Source: Schauerella fraxinea
GTDB lineage: Bacteria; Pseudomonadota; Gammaproteobacteria; Burkholderiales; Burkholderiaceae_B
Length of the DNA stretch: 64,000 nucleotides
Reading direction: 5' to 3'
NCBI GenBank assembly: GCA_030849965.1
Contig: JAVDKL010000001.1
Span: 2,772,554 to 2,836,553 of the forward strand
Shown here: positions 17,884 through 27,862 of the stretch, piece after piece
How the letters are laid out: each line of letters starts with the position of its first letter
Numbering within the stretch: the first letter of the stretch is position 1
The notes under the pieces: generated by a model
Told to the model about the DNA's origin: nothing
Databases searched by the model: none
What the model saw: the letters and a program-made list of their open reading frames with translations, nothing else
Position numbers and translations under genes: made by a program

Positions 17884-20316
17884 TCAATTGCGCAGCGGTT
17901 TGCCTGTCTTCAACAATCCGCCAATGCGCGCCTGCGTCTTTTCCTGGCCCAGCAGCGTCAGAAACGCCCGGCGCTCGAGCGCCAGCAGATACTCCTCATC
18001 GACCAGCGTACCGGGGTCGACATCCCCGCCACACAGTATCCGGGCAACGTGACGCCCCAGTTCGTAGTCGTAGTCCGAAATGAAGCCGCCATCGCGCAAG
18101 TTGAGCAGTTGGCTCGATAGCGTGGCGGCACCATCGCGGCCCGCCACCGGGAACGGCACCGCCACGGGCGGCCGATACCCGGCCACCGCCAGGCTGTGGG
18201 CCTGATGCACCGCCACATACAACAGCTCGTTGACGTTCATGACTACGGGATCGCTTTCGCGCAGATAACCGATCTGCTTGGCTTCCAGCGCGGATTTGGA
18301 GACGGTGGCGCTCGCGACCGCTTCGGCGAAACGCTTGAGCACGCTCAGCAGAGGCTGGTCGGGTGCAACCTGGGCATGAAGCTCGGCTGCGCGACGGGCG
18401 CAGAACGTCAGGCCACCCGCGCCGGGGATCAAGCCCACGCCCACTTCAACCAGGCCGATATAGGTTTCGAGGTGCGCCACACGCTGCGTGGCATGCACGG
18501 AAAGCTCGCATCCGCCCCCCAGTGCCAAGCCAGTGAGCGCCACGACGGTGGGTACTTGCGCGTAGCGCATGCGCTGCGCGGCTTCTTGCAGATTGCGCTC
18601 TTCGCCTTCGATCGCACTCGGGCCGCTTTTTTGCACGGCTTCCAACACGCCTTGCAGATCCGCCCCGGCGGAAAACGGCTCACGCGGTTGCCAGACCACG
18701 ATGCCCTCGAAACGCTCTTCGGCCAGAGCGATCGCGCGCAGCAACCCTGCCGTCACGGCCGGGCTGATGGTGTGCATCTTGGTTTTGAACGAGACGATAA
18801 GAATGCGCTCGGGGTGCGGCGCCGGCAAGGTCCAGGCCCGAACGGCATCGTCTTCGAACACGGTGTTGCCCGCAATGGCCGGTTGCTCACCCGCCAACAG
18901 CGGCGGGAAGAGCTGCCGCGCATACACCGGCAAATCGGATCTCCGTTCGAAGCGCGCCGAGGCAGGATTCCAGGATCCCGTGGCCGTATGCACGCCGCCC
19001 GCATCGGCTACCGGACCCGTGCGCACCCACTCGGGCAACGGCGCGTTGGAAAGTGCTGCGCCGCTCGCGATGTCGTCTTCGATCCATTGTGCGATCTGCG
19101 TCCATCCCGCGCTCTGCCACAGTTCGAATGGCCCCTGCCCATGGCCGAAGCCCCAGCGCATCGCAAAATCGACGTCGCGGGCCGTATCCGCGATATCCGC
19201 CAAGTGCACTGCGCTGTAGTGGAACGTATCGCGCAACAGGGCCCATACGAAGCGCGCTTGCGGGTGATCCGATGCATGCAGCGCGGCCATGCGCTTGACC
19301 GGATCACGCTGCGCCAGGATCGCCGCAACGTCGTCATCTACGCGTGCGTCGGCCGGCACATAGTCGCCCGCCATGGGATCGAGCCGCAGGATCGCCTTGC
19401 CTTCCTTTCGATAAAAGCCGGCCCCCGTTTTTTGGCCGAGCGCGCCCTTTTCCAACAAGGCGCCAAGTACCGCAGGCGTCGCAAAGTGCGCGTGAAACGG
19501 ATCGTTGGGCAGACCATCCTGCATGGTCTTGATGACGTGCGCGAGGGTGTCCAGCCCCACCACGTCGGCGGTGCGAAACGTGCCCGATTTGGCGCGCCCA
19601 AGACGACTGCCAGTGAGCTCGTCGACCTGCTCGTAAGTGAGGCCGGCGCGCTCGGCTTCGATCATGGTGGAGAGAATGCCGAACACACCGATGCGGTTGC
19701 CGATGAAATTGGGCGTGTCACGCGCGCGCACAACGCTTTTGCCCAGCACCGAAACGAGAAAGGTCTCTAGCTGATCGAGCAGGTGCGGCTCGGTGGCGGC
19801 CGTGGCAATGAGTTCGACCAGCGGCATGTAGCGCGGCGGATTGAAGAAGTGCACGCCGCAGAAGCGGTGCTTGAGCGCATCGGGCAAGGCTTGCGACAGC
19901 GACTCGATCGACAGGCCGGAAGTATTGCTCGCGAGAAGGGCATGTGGCGCCACGTACGCCGCGATCTTGTGATAAAGATCGCGCTTGTAGTCCAGACGCT
20001 CGGCGATGGCCTCAATGATCAAATCGCAATCGCCAAGTAACTCGAGATCGTCACCGTAGTTGGCGGCGCGAATACGCGCGGCCAGATCCGGATGCGCCAA
20101 CGGGGCGGGATTGAGCTTTTTGAGTTGAGCGATGGCTTTGTGCGCAATGCCGTTGCGGTCATCGCCCTTGGCGGGCAAATCGAACAGCACCACCGGCACG
20201 CCGGCGTTCACGCAGTGGGCGGCAATCTGCGCCCCCATGACACCGGCGCCCAGAACGCCGATCTTTTTGATGTGGGCCGTAGGGCGCGACACGCCAGGCG
20301 ATGGGGTTTGCAGCAT
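17884..20316 (-). CDS. 3-hydroxyacyl-CoA dehydrogenase / enoyl-CoA hydratase (FadB/FadJ-like)
   Basis: An 810-residue bifunctional beta-oxidation enzyme with the dehydrogenase first and the hydratase last, the reverse of E. coli FadB. The NAD-binding loop is KKIGVLGAGVMGAQIAAHCV. GVHFFNPPRYMPLVE contains the catalytic His, and ARDTPNFIGNRIGVF follows. The hydratase part near residues 510-660 has the oxyanion-hole segments (EPFSAGADLQGV, ALGGGCELSVHA). ATG 20316 is chosen for its AAAGGAGA site and the conserved start. This layout is common in Burkholderiales. Confidence 0.93.
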   Translation of the reverse strand: MLQTPSPGVSRPTAHIKKIGVLGAGVMGAQIAAHCVNAGVPVVLFDLPAKGDDRNGIAHKAIAQLKKLNPAPLAHPDLAARIRAANYGDDLELLGDCDLIIEAIAERLDYKRDLYHKIAAYVAPHALLASNTSGLSIESLSQALPDALKHRFCGVHFFNPPRYMPLVELIATAATEPHLLDQLETFLVSVLGKSVVRARDTPNFIGNRIGVFGILSTMIEAERAGLTYEQVDELTGSRLGRAKSGTFRTADVVGLDTLAHVIKTMQDGLPNDPFHAHFATPAVLGALLEKGALGQKTGAGFYRKEGKAILRLDPMAGDYVPADARVDDDVAAILAQRDPVKRMAALHASDHPQARFVWALLRDTFHYSAVHLADIADTARDVDFAMRWGFGHGQGPFELWQSAGWTQIAQWIEDDIASGAALSNAPLPEWVRTGPVADAGGVHTATGSWNPASARFERRSDLPVYARQLFPPLLAGEQPAIAGNTVFEDDAVRAWTLPAPHPERILIVSFKTKMHTISPAVTAGLLRAIALAEERFEGIVVWQPREPFSAGADLQGVLEAVQKSGPSAIEGEERNLQEAAQRMRYAQVPTVVALTGLALGGGCELSVHATQRVAHLETYIGLVEVGVGLIPGAGGLTFCARRAAELHAQVAPDQPLLSVLKRFAEAVASATVSKSALEAKQIGYLRESDPVVMNVNELLYVAVHQAHSLAVAGYRPPVAVPFPVAGRDGAATLSSQLLNLRDGGFISDYDYELGRHVARILCGGDVDPGTLVDEEYLLALERRAFLTLLGQEKTQARIGGLLKTGKPLRN

Positions 20317-20432
20317 GCTCAGTCTCCTTTTTATTAGCCACCAGCGTAACGCATCGGTGAACCAACAAAATCGCTGAGACATGCCTATTTACATAGGTAA
20401 TTACCGCAAGCCGAAAGCACCCGGCCGGAGAT

Positions 20433-21650
20433 TCAATACTCCCCCGGCACGCCAGACCACGAGATGCCGATGCGCATCAGACGATAAGACAATCCGTCGG
20501 CAAAGCGGCGCACCCATCCACGACCGTGATAGTCATGCGCCAGAATTCGGCTGCCGCCGGCATCGATGGCCGCCTCGAGCGACGTGCGCAATTGCGCGGC
20601 GAAGGCGCGGCCGTCGACCACGACGTTGGCCTCACGCGCCAGCAGGAAGCTGAACGGATCGATGTTGGACGATCCCACCACCGCGATGTCGTCGATAACG
20701 GCCACCTTGGCGTGCAGATAACTCGGCATGTACTCGACGATATCGATGCCCGCCGCCAGAAATGGCGCATACAGCGCACGCGTGGCGTGATACTGCATGC
20801 GGTACTCGATCTTGCCTTGCACCAACACGCGTACCCGCACCCCGCGCCGGGCCGCACGAATCAGCTCATCGCGGAACTGCTTGCCCGGCAGAAAATAGGC
20901 ATTGGCGATCAGGATCTCGCGACGCGCGCTTTGAATGCCATACAGATAAGCACTTTCGAACGTCTTGCGATAGCGTACGTTGTCGCGCAGCACCAAGGCC
21001 GCGCGCAGTGCCCCGGCGTTGAGATCCTGCGGGCCATGCGGCCGGGGACGCCGCAGGCGCAACTTGCGCCAATCGCGGGGATGCTTGCGCAGGCGCGACC
21101 AGTTCAGGCGCACCCAAAGCAATTCCTGCGCATGCTGCACGTAGGGCACAACAGGCCCGCGCACCGCGACGGCATAGTCGAAACGCGGTACCGACATGCC
21201 ATCGGTAGGATCGAGATCGTCGTAGTCGTCCAGGATGTTGATACCGCCCACGAAGGCCGTCTCGCCGTCGACCACCGCAAGCTTGCGATGCAGGCGGCGC
21301 AAGCGTTGGCGCGACGGCACCCATCGCACGAACCACTTGGGCTCGGGCCGATACACCAGGCATTGCGCGCCGGCGCCACGTAGCTGCGTTTGAATATTCT
21401 GCGCTTGCTCGGCGCTGCCGAATCCATCGAGCACCACGCGCACTTTGATCCCGCGGCGTGCGGCCTTCATCAACGAATCGAGCACACGGATGCCGGTGCG
21501 ATCGAGCACGAAGATGTAGGTTTCGAGATGCACACTGTGTCGCGCACCATCGATTGCCGCGCATAACGCGGGAAAGAAATCGGTGCCGTTTTCGAGCAGG
21601 GTGATGGCGTTGCCGTCAGTCCAGTCCAGCTGGACAATGTTGCCCCTCAC
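20433..21650 (-). CDS. clsB: Cardiolipin synthase B
   Basis: A 405-residue phospholipase-D family enzyme making cardiolipin at the inner membrane. Both HKD motifs are visible: LHRKLAVVDGETAFVGGINI and LHAKVAVIDDIAVVGSSNID. The N-terminal DWTDGNAITLLENGTDFFPA is the usual ClsB start. GTG at 21650 overlaps the upstream stop as GTGA. The partner gene immediately upstream encodes an endonuclease-type phosphatase, the same pair as ybhP-clsB of E. coli. Confidence 0.93.
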   Translation of the reverse strand: MRGNIVQLDWTDGNAITLLENGTDFFPALCAAIDGARHSVHLETYIFVLDRTGIRVLDSLMKAARRGIKVRVVLDGFGSAEQAQNIQTQLRGAGAQCLVYRPEPKWFVRWVPSRQRLRRLHRKLAVVDGETAFVGGINILDDYDDLDPTDGMSVPRFDYAVAVRGPVVPYVQHAQELLWVRLNWSRLRKHPRDWRKLRLRRPRPHGPQDLNAGALRAALVLRDNVRYRKTFESAYLYGIQSARREILIANAYFLPGKQFRDELIRAARRGVRVRVLVQGKIEYRMQYHATRALYAPFLAAGIDIVEYMPSYLHAKVAVIDDIAVVGSSNIDPFSFLLAREANVVVDGRAFAAQLRTSLEAAIDAGGSRILAHDYHGRGWVRRFADGLSYRLMRIGISWSGVPGEY

Positions 21651-22510
21651 GGCAACTCGAGCTCGGTGAGCAAGGGCGAATGATCCGAGAGTTTGGCCCA
21701 CTCACGCCCGCGCAGCACACGCGCGCTGCGCACGGCAAAGCCACGCTGATAAATGCGATCGAGCCGCAAGAAGGGAAAGACGGCCGGGAACGTGCGGGGC
21801 GGCGGCAACGGACAATACGCAGAACCGCTCATGCCCAATTGACGCGTGCGATCAAGCGCTTCGAACGCATTGGGCACCCCGCGCAGCACGTTGGCCATCC
21901 GTCGCATCGAATCGCGCAGCTTGGGGACGTCGCCCCCGTGCGTACGCGGCGCATGCGAAAACACCTCATAGAGCCCCAATTGCTGCACGAAGAGCGGCGC
22001 CAACCGGTCGCCCCAATCGTTGAAGTCGCCGGCGATCAGAATCGGATCACCCTCGGGCACGAGCCGCTGAATGCGCTCGATCAAGGCCGAGATCTGGCGC
22101 GAACGGCCACCGGCAAAGAGGCCCAGATGCACCACAAAGCAATGCACCTCCCGACCGCCGATGTCTACCGTGGCATGCAGCAGACCGCGCTGCTCCATCC
22201 GGTGATCGGAGATATCCTGGTTTTCGTATGAAATGATCTTGAATCGCGACAACAACGCGTTGCCGTGGTCCGTTTGATCGCGGATGGCATTGCGGCCATA
22301 CGCGACGGACATATGTAATGCCGCACCAAGCGATTCGTGCTGGGCATCGAACCGCGAGGCTTTTTCGTTGCGGCCCTGCACTTCCTGAAGAAAGAGCAGG
22401 TCGGGGCGCAAGCCGTAAAGCTCCAAGCGCAGCGCATTCAGAGACTCCCGGCTCAACAACGCCGAGCGGCCCTTGTGGATGTTGTAGCTCACCACCCTAA
22501 GCGCTGTCAT
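21647..22510 (-). CDS. Endonuclease/exonuclease/phosphatase family protein (YbhP-like)
   Basis: A 287-residue metal-dependent hydrolase fold: VVSYNIHKGRS, FLQEVQGRNEK with the catalytic Glu, VHLGLFAGGRSRQ, LIAGDFNDWGDR, and LSDHSPLL near the end. It carries no signal peptide or membrane helix. The gene is translationally coupled to clsB, so its substrate may be a phospholipid or a phospholipid head group rather than DNA; this is inferred from the conserved pairing only. Confidence 0.88.
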   Translation of the reverse strand: MTALRVVSYNIHKGRSALLSRESLNALRLELYGLRPDLLFLQEVQGRNEKASRFDAQHESLGAALHMSVAYGRNAIRDQTDHGNALLSRFKIISYENQDISDHRMEQRGLLHATVDIGGREVHCFVVHLGLFAGGRSRQISALIERIQRLVPEGDPILIAGDFNDWGDRLAPLFVQQLGLYEVFSHAPRTHGGDVPKLRDSMRRMANVLRGVPNAFEALDRTRQLGMSGSAYCPLPPPRTFPAVFPFLRLDRIYQRGFAVRSARVLRGREWAKLSDHSPLLTELELP

Positions 22511-22540
22511 GTCACCCCTTCTCGTTACTGCGCCATGCGC

Positions 22541-24331
22541 TTACTTGACCTCGGTGCTACGCAAGCGAATGTGCAGCTCGCGCAGTTGCTTCTCGTCGAC
22601 TGCCGACGGGGCTTGCGTGAGCAGGCACTGTGCCCGCTGCGTCTTCGGGAAAGCAATCACGTCGCGAATCGATTCGGCACCCGTCATCATCGTGCAGATG
22701 CGGTCCAGACCGAAAGCGATCCCGCCGTGCGGCGGCGCGCCGTACTGCAATGCGTCGAGCAGGAAGCCAAATTTCTCACGGGCCTCTTCGGCATCGATCT
22801 TGAGCGCGCGGAACACCTTGCTCTGGATCTCTTCGCGGTGAATACGGACCGAACCGCCGCCGATTTCCCAACCGTTGAGCACCATGTCGTAGGCCTTGGC
22901 GATCGCCTTGCTCGGATCGGTCGTGAGCAGGTCTTCGTGGCCATCCTTGGGGCTCGTGAACGGGTGATGCGCCGCCGTGTAGCGGTTTTCTTCTTCGTCG
23001 AATTCGAACATCGGGAAGTCGACCACCCACAACGGCTTCCAGACCTTGGCGGACAGATTGTTTTTCTGACCGAACTCGCTGTGACCGATGCGCACGCGCA
23101 AGGCGCCGATGGCGTCGTTGACCACTTTCTCACGGTCGGCGCCGAAGAACACGATGTCGCCATTCTGGGCGCCCGTGCGTTCGAGCATCGCGGCGAGCGC
23201 GGCGTCATGAAGGTTCTTGACGATGGGCGACTGCAAGCCTTCACGGCCCTTCGCGATGTCGTTGACCTTGATGTAGGCCAAGCCCTTCGCGCCATAGATG
23301 CCCACGAATTGCGTGTAGCCGTCGATCTCGCTACGCGACATCTCGGCGCCACCCGGTACGCGCAAGCCCACCACGCGGCTGCCTGCGGCATTGGCGGCGG
23401 CCGAGAACACCTTGAAGTCGACGTCTTTCATGACATCGCTCAGGTCGGTGAACTCGAGGTTGACGCGCAGATCGGGCTTGTCCGAACCGTAGCGCTGCAT
23501 GGCTTCGGTCCAGGTCATGATGGGGAACGGCGCCGGCAGATCGACGTTTTGCACGACCTTGAAGACGTGGCGGATCATGCCTTCGAAAATCTCACGGATC
23601 TGCGTTTCGTTCAGGAACGACGTTTCGCAATCGATCTGCGTGAATTCGGGCTGGCGATCGGCACGCAAGTCTTCGTCACGGAAGCACTTCACGATCTGGT
23701 AGTAACGGTCGAAACCCGACACCATCAGCATCTGCTTGAAGAGCTGCGGCGACTGCGGCAACGCGAAGAAGCTGCCGGCGTTGACGCGCGACGGCACGAG
23801 GTAATCGCGCGCGCCTTCGGGCGTGCTCTTGGTGAGCATCGGCGTTTCGATATCGATGAAGCCGAGCCCATCGAGGAACTTGCGCACTTCGATCGACACG
23901 CGATAACGCAGCATCAGGTTGTTTTGCATCTGCGGACGGCGCAGATCCAGCACCCGGTGCGTCAAGCGCGTCGTCTCGGACAAATTGTCGTCATCGAGCT
24001 GGAACGGCGGCGTGACCGACGCGTTGAGAATCTCGACTTCGCGGCACAGCACTTCGATTTCGCCCGAGGCGAGATCGGCGTTGGCCGTGCCTTCAGGGCG
24101 CAAGCGAACCAGGCCGGTAATGCGCACGCAAAACTCATTGCGCAGCGACTCGGCGGTGGCAAAGGCAGCGGCATTGTCCGGATCGAACACGATCTGCGCC
24201 AGTCCCGCGCGATCGCGCAGGTCGATGAAGATCACCCCACCGTGGTCGCGGCGGCGATTGACCCATCCGAACAAGGTGACGGTCTGATCGAGGTGGTCAC
24301 GGCAAACCTGGCCGGTATAGCAGGTACGCAT
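22541..24331 (-). CDS. aspS: Aspartyl-tRNA synthetase
   Basis: A 596-residue class II synthetase of bacterial type. It starts [16 protein letters not shown] with the OB-fold anticodon domain ([20 protein letters not shown]). Motif 2 is [18 protein letters not shown], a GAD insertion domain lies at about residues 300-420, and motif 3 is [16 protein letters not shown]. The ATG is fixed by this conserved start. It lies 37 bases after the DUF502 gene and 30 bases before the phosphatase gene. Whether it also charges tRNA-Asn depends on the presence of gatCAB elsewhere. Confidence 0.97.
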   Translation of the reverse strand: MRTCYTGQVCRDHLDQTVTLFGWVNRRRDHGGVIFIDLRDRAGLAQIVFDPDNAAAFATAESLRNEFCVRITGLVRLRPEGTANADLASGEIEVLCREVEILNASVTPPFQLDDDNLSETTRLTHRVLDLRRPQMQNNLMLRYRVSIEVRKFLDGLGFIDIETPMLTKSTPEGARDYLVPSRVNAGSFFALPQSPQLFKQMLMVSGFDRYYQIVKCFRDEDLRADRQPEFTQIDCETSFLNETQIREIFEGMIRHVFKVVQNVDLPAPFPIMTWTEAMQRYGSDKPDLRVNLEFTDLSDVMKDVDFKVFSAAANAAGSRVVGLRVPGGAEMSRSEIDGYTQFVGIYGAKGLAYIKVNDIAKGREGLQSPIVKNLHDAALAAMLERTGAQNGDIVFFGADREKVVNDAIGALRVRIGHSEFGQKNNLSAKVWKPLWVVDFPMFEFDEEENRYTAAHHPFTSPKDGHEDLLTTDPSKAIAKAYDMVLNGWEIGGGSVRIHREEIQSKVFRALKIDAEEAREKFGFLLDALQYGAPPHGGIAFGLDRICTMMTGAESIRDVIAFPKTQRAQCLLTQAPSAVDEKQLRELHIRLRSTEVK

Positions 24332-24368
24332 TCGGGATAACTCCGTTGTGTGGCTTCTTGCGAAAGGT

Positions 24369-25019
24369 TTACAGGTTGGGATCGATCGGCGCCGCACGGT
24401 CCGCGTCCGCCAGCGGCGGCACGTCGGCCGGCACCCGCGACGCAGGCACCACGACCCCCATCGACACAATATATTTGAGCGCTTCGTCCACGCTCATTTC
24501 TAGCGCAACGACATCGTCGCGCGCCATCATCAGGAAAAAACCGGACGTAGGATTGGGTGTAGTGGGCACATACACACTGACGTGTTCGCCAGGCAGATGC
24601 GCCGCCACTTCACCCCCCGGCGCGCCGGTCAGAAAAGCAATCGTCCAGGAGCCCGCCCGCGGATACTGCACCAGCACCGCCTGACGAAATGCCTGGCCGT
24701 TGGGGGCGAGCACGGTATCGCTGACCTGCTTGACCGAGGTGTAAATAGAGCGCACCAGCGGAATGCGGCCGAGCAGATTTTCCCATTGCTCGACCAACGT
24801 GCGACCGATCAGGTTGGCGGTGAGCATTCCGGTCACGAACACGGTCGCAATCACCAGCACCACCCGGAACCCGGGAATATTGATGCCGAACAGCGATTGC
24901 GACGACAGAAATGCCGGCACCACGCCTTCAAGGGTGGAGACGAGCAACCCGATCACCCACACCGTGATGACCAACGGCACCCAGATGATCAGACCCGTGA
25001 CGAAATACTTTTTGATCAC
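24369..25019 (-). CDS. DUF502 family inner-membrane protein
   Basis: A 216-residue protein with two N-terminal membrane helices ([20 protein letters not shown] and [20 protein letters not shown]), followed by the conserved [20 protein letters not shown] and [14 protein letters not shown] segments of DUF502. Start taken as GTG 25019 (VIKKYFVTG), 16 bases after the fmdB stop. The family has no firmly established function; it is regularly found beside aspS in Betaproteobacteria, as here. Confidence 0.9.
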   Translation of the reverse strand: MIKKYFVTGLIIWVPLVITVWVIGLLVSTLEGVVPAFLSSQSLFGINIPGFRVVLVIATVFVTGMLTANLIGRTLVEQWENLLGRIPLVRSIYTSVKQVSDTVLAPNGQAFRQAVLVQYPRAGSWTIAFLTGAPGGEVAAHLPGEHVSVYVPTTPNPTSGFFLMMARDDVVALEMSVDEALKYIVSMGVVVPASRVPADVPPLADADRAAPIDPNL

Positions 25020-25035
25020 ACGCTCTCGTTGACGG

Positions 25036-25422
25036 TCAGGTCGAGGCCGGGCCGGACGACGAGCCGCCCGTGCCGGAACTCGACGCCGGCGCGGCGGCAG
25101 GCTTCGCCGACTCGCCCGCAGGTTTCGCAGACTCGGTCGCGGCCGGTTTGTCGGCCGGCTTATCGCTCGACTTATCGCCTGCAGCGCCACCCGATTTTTC
25201 ACCCGAAACGGCCGGAGCCGCTGCGGCGCCCGCGCTGCCGTTATTGCGGAAATCGGTCACATACCAGCCCGAGCCCTTCAATTGGAAGCCGGCGGCCGTG
25301 ACCTGCTTGCTATAGGTGCTTTGCCCGCACTCGGGGCACACCGTGAGCGGAGGATCGGACATCTTTTGCAGCGTGTCATGGGCATAGCCGCATGCACTGC
25401 ATTTGTAAGCGTAGATAGGCAT
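25036..25422 (-). CDS. FmdB-family zinc-ribbon protein with Ala/Lys/Pro-rich tail
   Basis: A 128-residue protein that begins MPIYAYKCSACGYAHD and has a second Cys pair in LTVCPECGQS, giving a four-Cys zinc ribbon. GFQLKGSGWYVTDF is the conserved FmdB extension. The last 60 residues are low-complexity (KSSDKPADKPAATESAKPA, then runs of Ala and Ser) and probably unstructured. The ATG at 25422 matches the family start. It leads the fmdB-DUF502-aspS string. Confidence 0.92.
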   Translation of the reverse strand: MPIYAYKCSACGYAHDTLQKMSDPPLTVCPECGQSTYSKQVTAAGFQLKGSGWYVTDFRNNGSAGAAAAPAVSGEKSGGAAGDKSSDKPADKPAATESAKPAGESAKPAAAPASSSGTGGSSSGPAST

Positions 25423-25577
25423 GAATGACCCCGGGAAGAGGCAGAGTGACGCGTCGGCGAGCAGCGCGTCCAAAAAGAGGGAAAGTCTTTGATTTTAGCG
25501 GGTTTTAACGTCATTCATGAGATCGCGTCCCACCCGGCGGCACAATCCGCTGGAAATCCCAGTCGTTACATGTGACC

Positions 25578-25610
25578 TGGGGGCCGATTGGCCCGCTCGG
25601 CGGGCCCCCA
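25578..25610. other. Inverted repeat downstream of the antiporter gene (terminator-like)
   Basis: TGGGGGCC at 25578-25585 pairs with GGCCCCCA at 25603-25610, and a shorter alternative stem (GGCCCG/CGGGCC) lies inside. It sits nine bases past the stop of the minus-strand antiporter gene. There is no T-run, so it is at best a weak or Rho-assisted terminator. Confidence 0.4.
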
Positions 25611-25618
25611 AGGCGACG

Positions 25619-26887
25619 CTAGACGGGCAACAAAAACATCACGGCCGCCACGCAAGTGGGCACCAGTGCGGCCAAGAATAGGTGCAACGCGGAGATGCTG
25701 CCGTCCGGAAACTGGTTCTTCAGGATGGAGAACGCTGCCGGATTGGGCGCATTGGCGATCACCGTGAGTCCGCCCCCCGTCACCGCTCCCGCCACCAGCA
25801 TGTAGCGCCAGGCGTCGCTTGTCCCCTCGACGAGCGAACCCAGATAGGTCAACGCAGCGTTGTCGGTGATGGCCGTCAATGCGGTCGCGCCGAAGAACAG
25901 CACCTGCGGCGACAGACTTCCCAGCGCGTCCTGCAACCACCACTGCTGCAAGCCACCCAGCACCACCAGCCCCGCCAGAAAGAACCCGACCATCAGCCCT
26001 TCTTTGATCATGAGCCGGCTTTGATGTTGCTTATAGGCTTCGGTGTAGCCGAGGAACAACATCAACAGGCCGAGAAACAGGGCCGGATGATGCGCCATCA
26101 GCACGATCGCCACCAGAAAGGCAACATGCACCGCCATCACCACAACAGGAACCGCAGGCCGCGTGTGCCCCGCCTCGCCCGCAGCGTCCAGACTTCCCGC
26201 CGTCAGCGCCGATCGGCAAATCACCGTCAGCACCGCGGCGTTGATGACGACGGCGACTGCGGCGCGCCACCCGAAGTGGAGGAACATGAACGGCGTATCC
26301 CAGCCGAACGTGGCCGCCACCATCAATACCGGCGGCGCGGCGTACGACGTCAGCACGCCGCCGATCGAGACGTTGACCAGCAGCACCCCAAGGGTCAGAT
26401 ATTTGAAGCCGGCATGTCCCTGCACTCGAAAATACGTCGATCGCAGCAGCAGCGCGGCCAGCGTCATGGCGGCCGGCTCGGTAATCAAACTACCGGCCAA
26501 CGGCACGAAGGCCATCACCACAAAAAAGGTGGCGTACTCGCGGCGCAAGGGCATCGCCCTGGCCAGGAGGCGCACGATGCCGTTCACCAGCTCGAGAATG
26601 GGCCGGCTGGCTGCCACCACCATGATGGCAAACACAAACAACGGCTCAGTAAAGTTGCGCGTGTCCATATAGGACACGGCAGTGTCGACACCACCCAGCA
26701 GCGCCAGCGCGGCAATCAGCACAAAGGCCCAGAAGCCGAACACCGCCTCTACTTCGGAGAGCAGATGCCAGACGCCCGCATGCCTGCCGCCACGATGCGC
26801 CAGGCGCGCGAATACGGGTACGGAAAAGGTATGCAAAATCGCGACGGCAAACAAAACAGTCGCCACGACATGAAGGGAAAACGACAT
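25619..26887 (-). CDS. Putative Na+/H+ antiporter (Na_H_antiport_3 type)
   Basis: A 422-residue, very hydrophobic protein with about eleven membrane segments. Segments such as RNFTEPLFVFAIMVVAASRP, PLAGSLITEPAAMTLAAL, SIGGVLTSYAAPPVLMVA and ALTAITDNAALTYLGSLVEG match the putative antiporter family PF07399, whose members carry conserved acidic residues inside membrane segments. ATG 26887 is chosen because the longer frame upstream is not hydrophobic and has no family match. Cation specificity is not determinable from sequence. Confidence 0.85.
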   Translation of the reverse strand: MSFSLHVVATVLFAVAILHTFSVPVFARLAHRGGRHAGVWHLLSEVEAVFGFWAFVLIAALALLGGVDTAVSYMDTRNFTEPLFVFAIMVVAASRPILELVNGIVRLLARAMPLRREYATFFVVMAFVPLAGSLITEPAAMTLAALLLRSTYFRVQGHAGFKYLTLGVLLVNVSIGGVLTSYAAPPVLMVAATFGWDTPFMFLHFGWRAAVAVVINAAVLTVICRSALTAGSLDAAGEAGHTRPAVPVVVMAVHVAFLVAIVLMAHHPALFLGLLMLFLGYTEAYKQHQSRLMIKEGLMVGFFLAGLVVLGGLQQWWLQDALGSLSPQVLFFGATALTAITDNAALTYLGSLVEGTSDAWRYMLVAGAVTGGGLTVIANAPNPAAFSILKNQFPDGSISALHLFLAALVPTCVAAVMFLLPV

Positions 26888-27107
26888 GGTTCGATCCAGC
26901 GTAGAGCAGTTGCGCCGCGCGCGTGGACGGGGCGCGGCAGACAGCCCGCACTGTACTCGATCGCATCGCGTGCAAACGGCATCGTGCCCGTCCAGACCGT
27001 GATGCGGTGCGCCCATCTGATCGCCGCAACGTGCCAACTGCGCAATAGCGAACGGTCACGGCACACGACTTGCCTAGAGGCAGTACGACTAATCGAGGAG
27101 ATCGACA

Positions 27108-27632
27108 ATGAACAAGATGAAAATGACTGCCGTGGGTATCGCTTTGGCACTGGGCATGGCTGGCGCCGCATCGGCCGCCGAATTGTCGCGCGGTGACCAG
27201 AAGTTCCTGCGCATTGCAGCCGAGAGCGGCATGTTCGAAATCGAAGCGAGCAAGGTTGCGGTCCAGAAGGGTCAGTCCCAGGAAGTGAAGGACTTCGCCC
27301 AGATGATGATTACGGACCACACCAAGGTCGATGGCGAACTCAAGGCATTGGCAGCCGCCAAGGGCTTTACCCTGCCGACCGAATTGCCCCGTGGCATGCG
27401 CAAGGACATCGAGGATCTGAACAAGAAGACGGGCCATGATTTCGACGACGACTATTCGGACGACATCGCGGTAGACGCCCATGAAGATGCCGTCGAAGCC
27501 TTCAAGGATGCCGCCGACGATGCCAAGGATGCCGACGTGAAGGCCTTTGCCGCCAAGACGCTGCCCAGCCTGCAAGCTCACCTCGAAAAAGGTCGCGCGC
27601 TGGAAAAAGCCGTCGATGCAATGAAGAAGTAA
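27108..27632 (+). CDS. DUF4142 periplasmic protein
   Basis: A 174-residue protein with a cleavable signal peptide (cleavage likely after AGAASAA) and a helical DUF4142 domain: GDQKFLRIAAESGMFEIEAS, VKDFAQMMITDHTKVDGEL and SLQAHLEKGRALEKA. The ferritin-like four-helix fold of this family is thought to act in stress responses, but no activity is proven. A clear CGAGGAG ribosome site precedes the ATG. A hairpin terminator follows at about 27.72 kb. Confidence 0.92.
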   Translation: MNKMKMTAVGIALALGMAGAASAAELSRGDQKFLRIAAESGMFEIEASKVAVQKGQSQEVKDFAQMMITDHTKVDGELKALAAAKGFTLPTELPRGMRKDIEDLNKKTGHDFDDDYSDDIAVDAHEDAVEAFKDAADDAKDADVKAFAAKTLPSLQAHLEKGRALEKAVDAMKK

Positions 27633-27714
27633 GCACGTCCGGCGCTGCCGTCGGTAGATAGGTAACAGCCGTCGGCAACGCTTTGTATTTCGATCGACCG
27701 GAAGATCAGACTGC

Positions 27715-27736
27715 ATGCCGCCCTCTTGGGCGGCAT
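27715..27736 (+). terminator. Hairpin terminator after the DUF4142 gene
   Basis: ATGCCGCCC (27715-27723), loop TCTT, GGGCGGCAT (27728-27736): a perfect 9-bp stem 82 bases after the stop. The following bases (TGCTTTGGG) are only weakly T-rich. Confidence 0.6.
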
Positions 27737-27862
27737 TGCTTTGGGCGGGCCAATTCATCACCGCTGGTCCTCCCTTACGTAAGCGTTATTCAGACCGCCC
27801 GGGAACGAAAGCGCACCTGCCCTGTCATGAATAAGCCCCCAACCCTACGTTATAAGGTTCGC

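Noticed and set aside
18196-19770. 524-codon frame antisense to the FadB-like gene
   Set aside because: The FadB-like frame has complete catalytic motifs; the antisense product has none.
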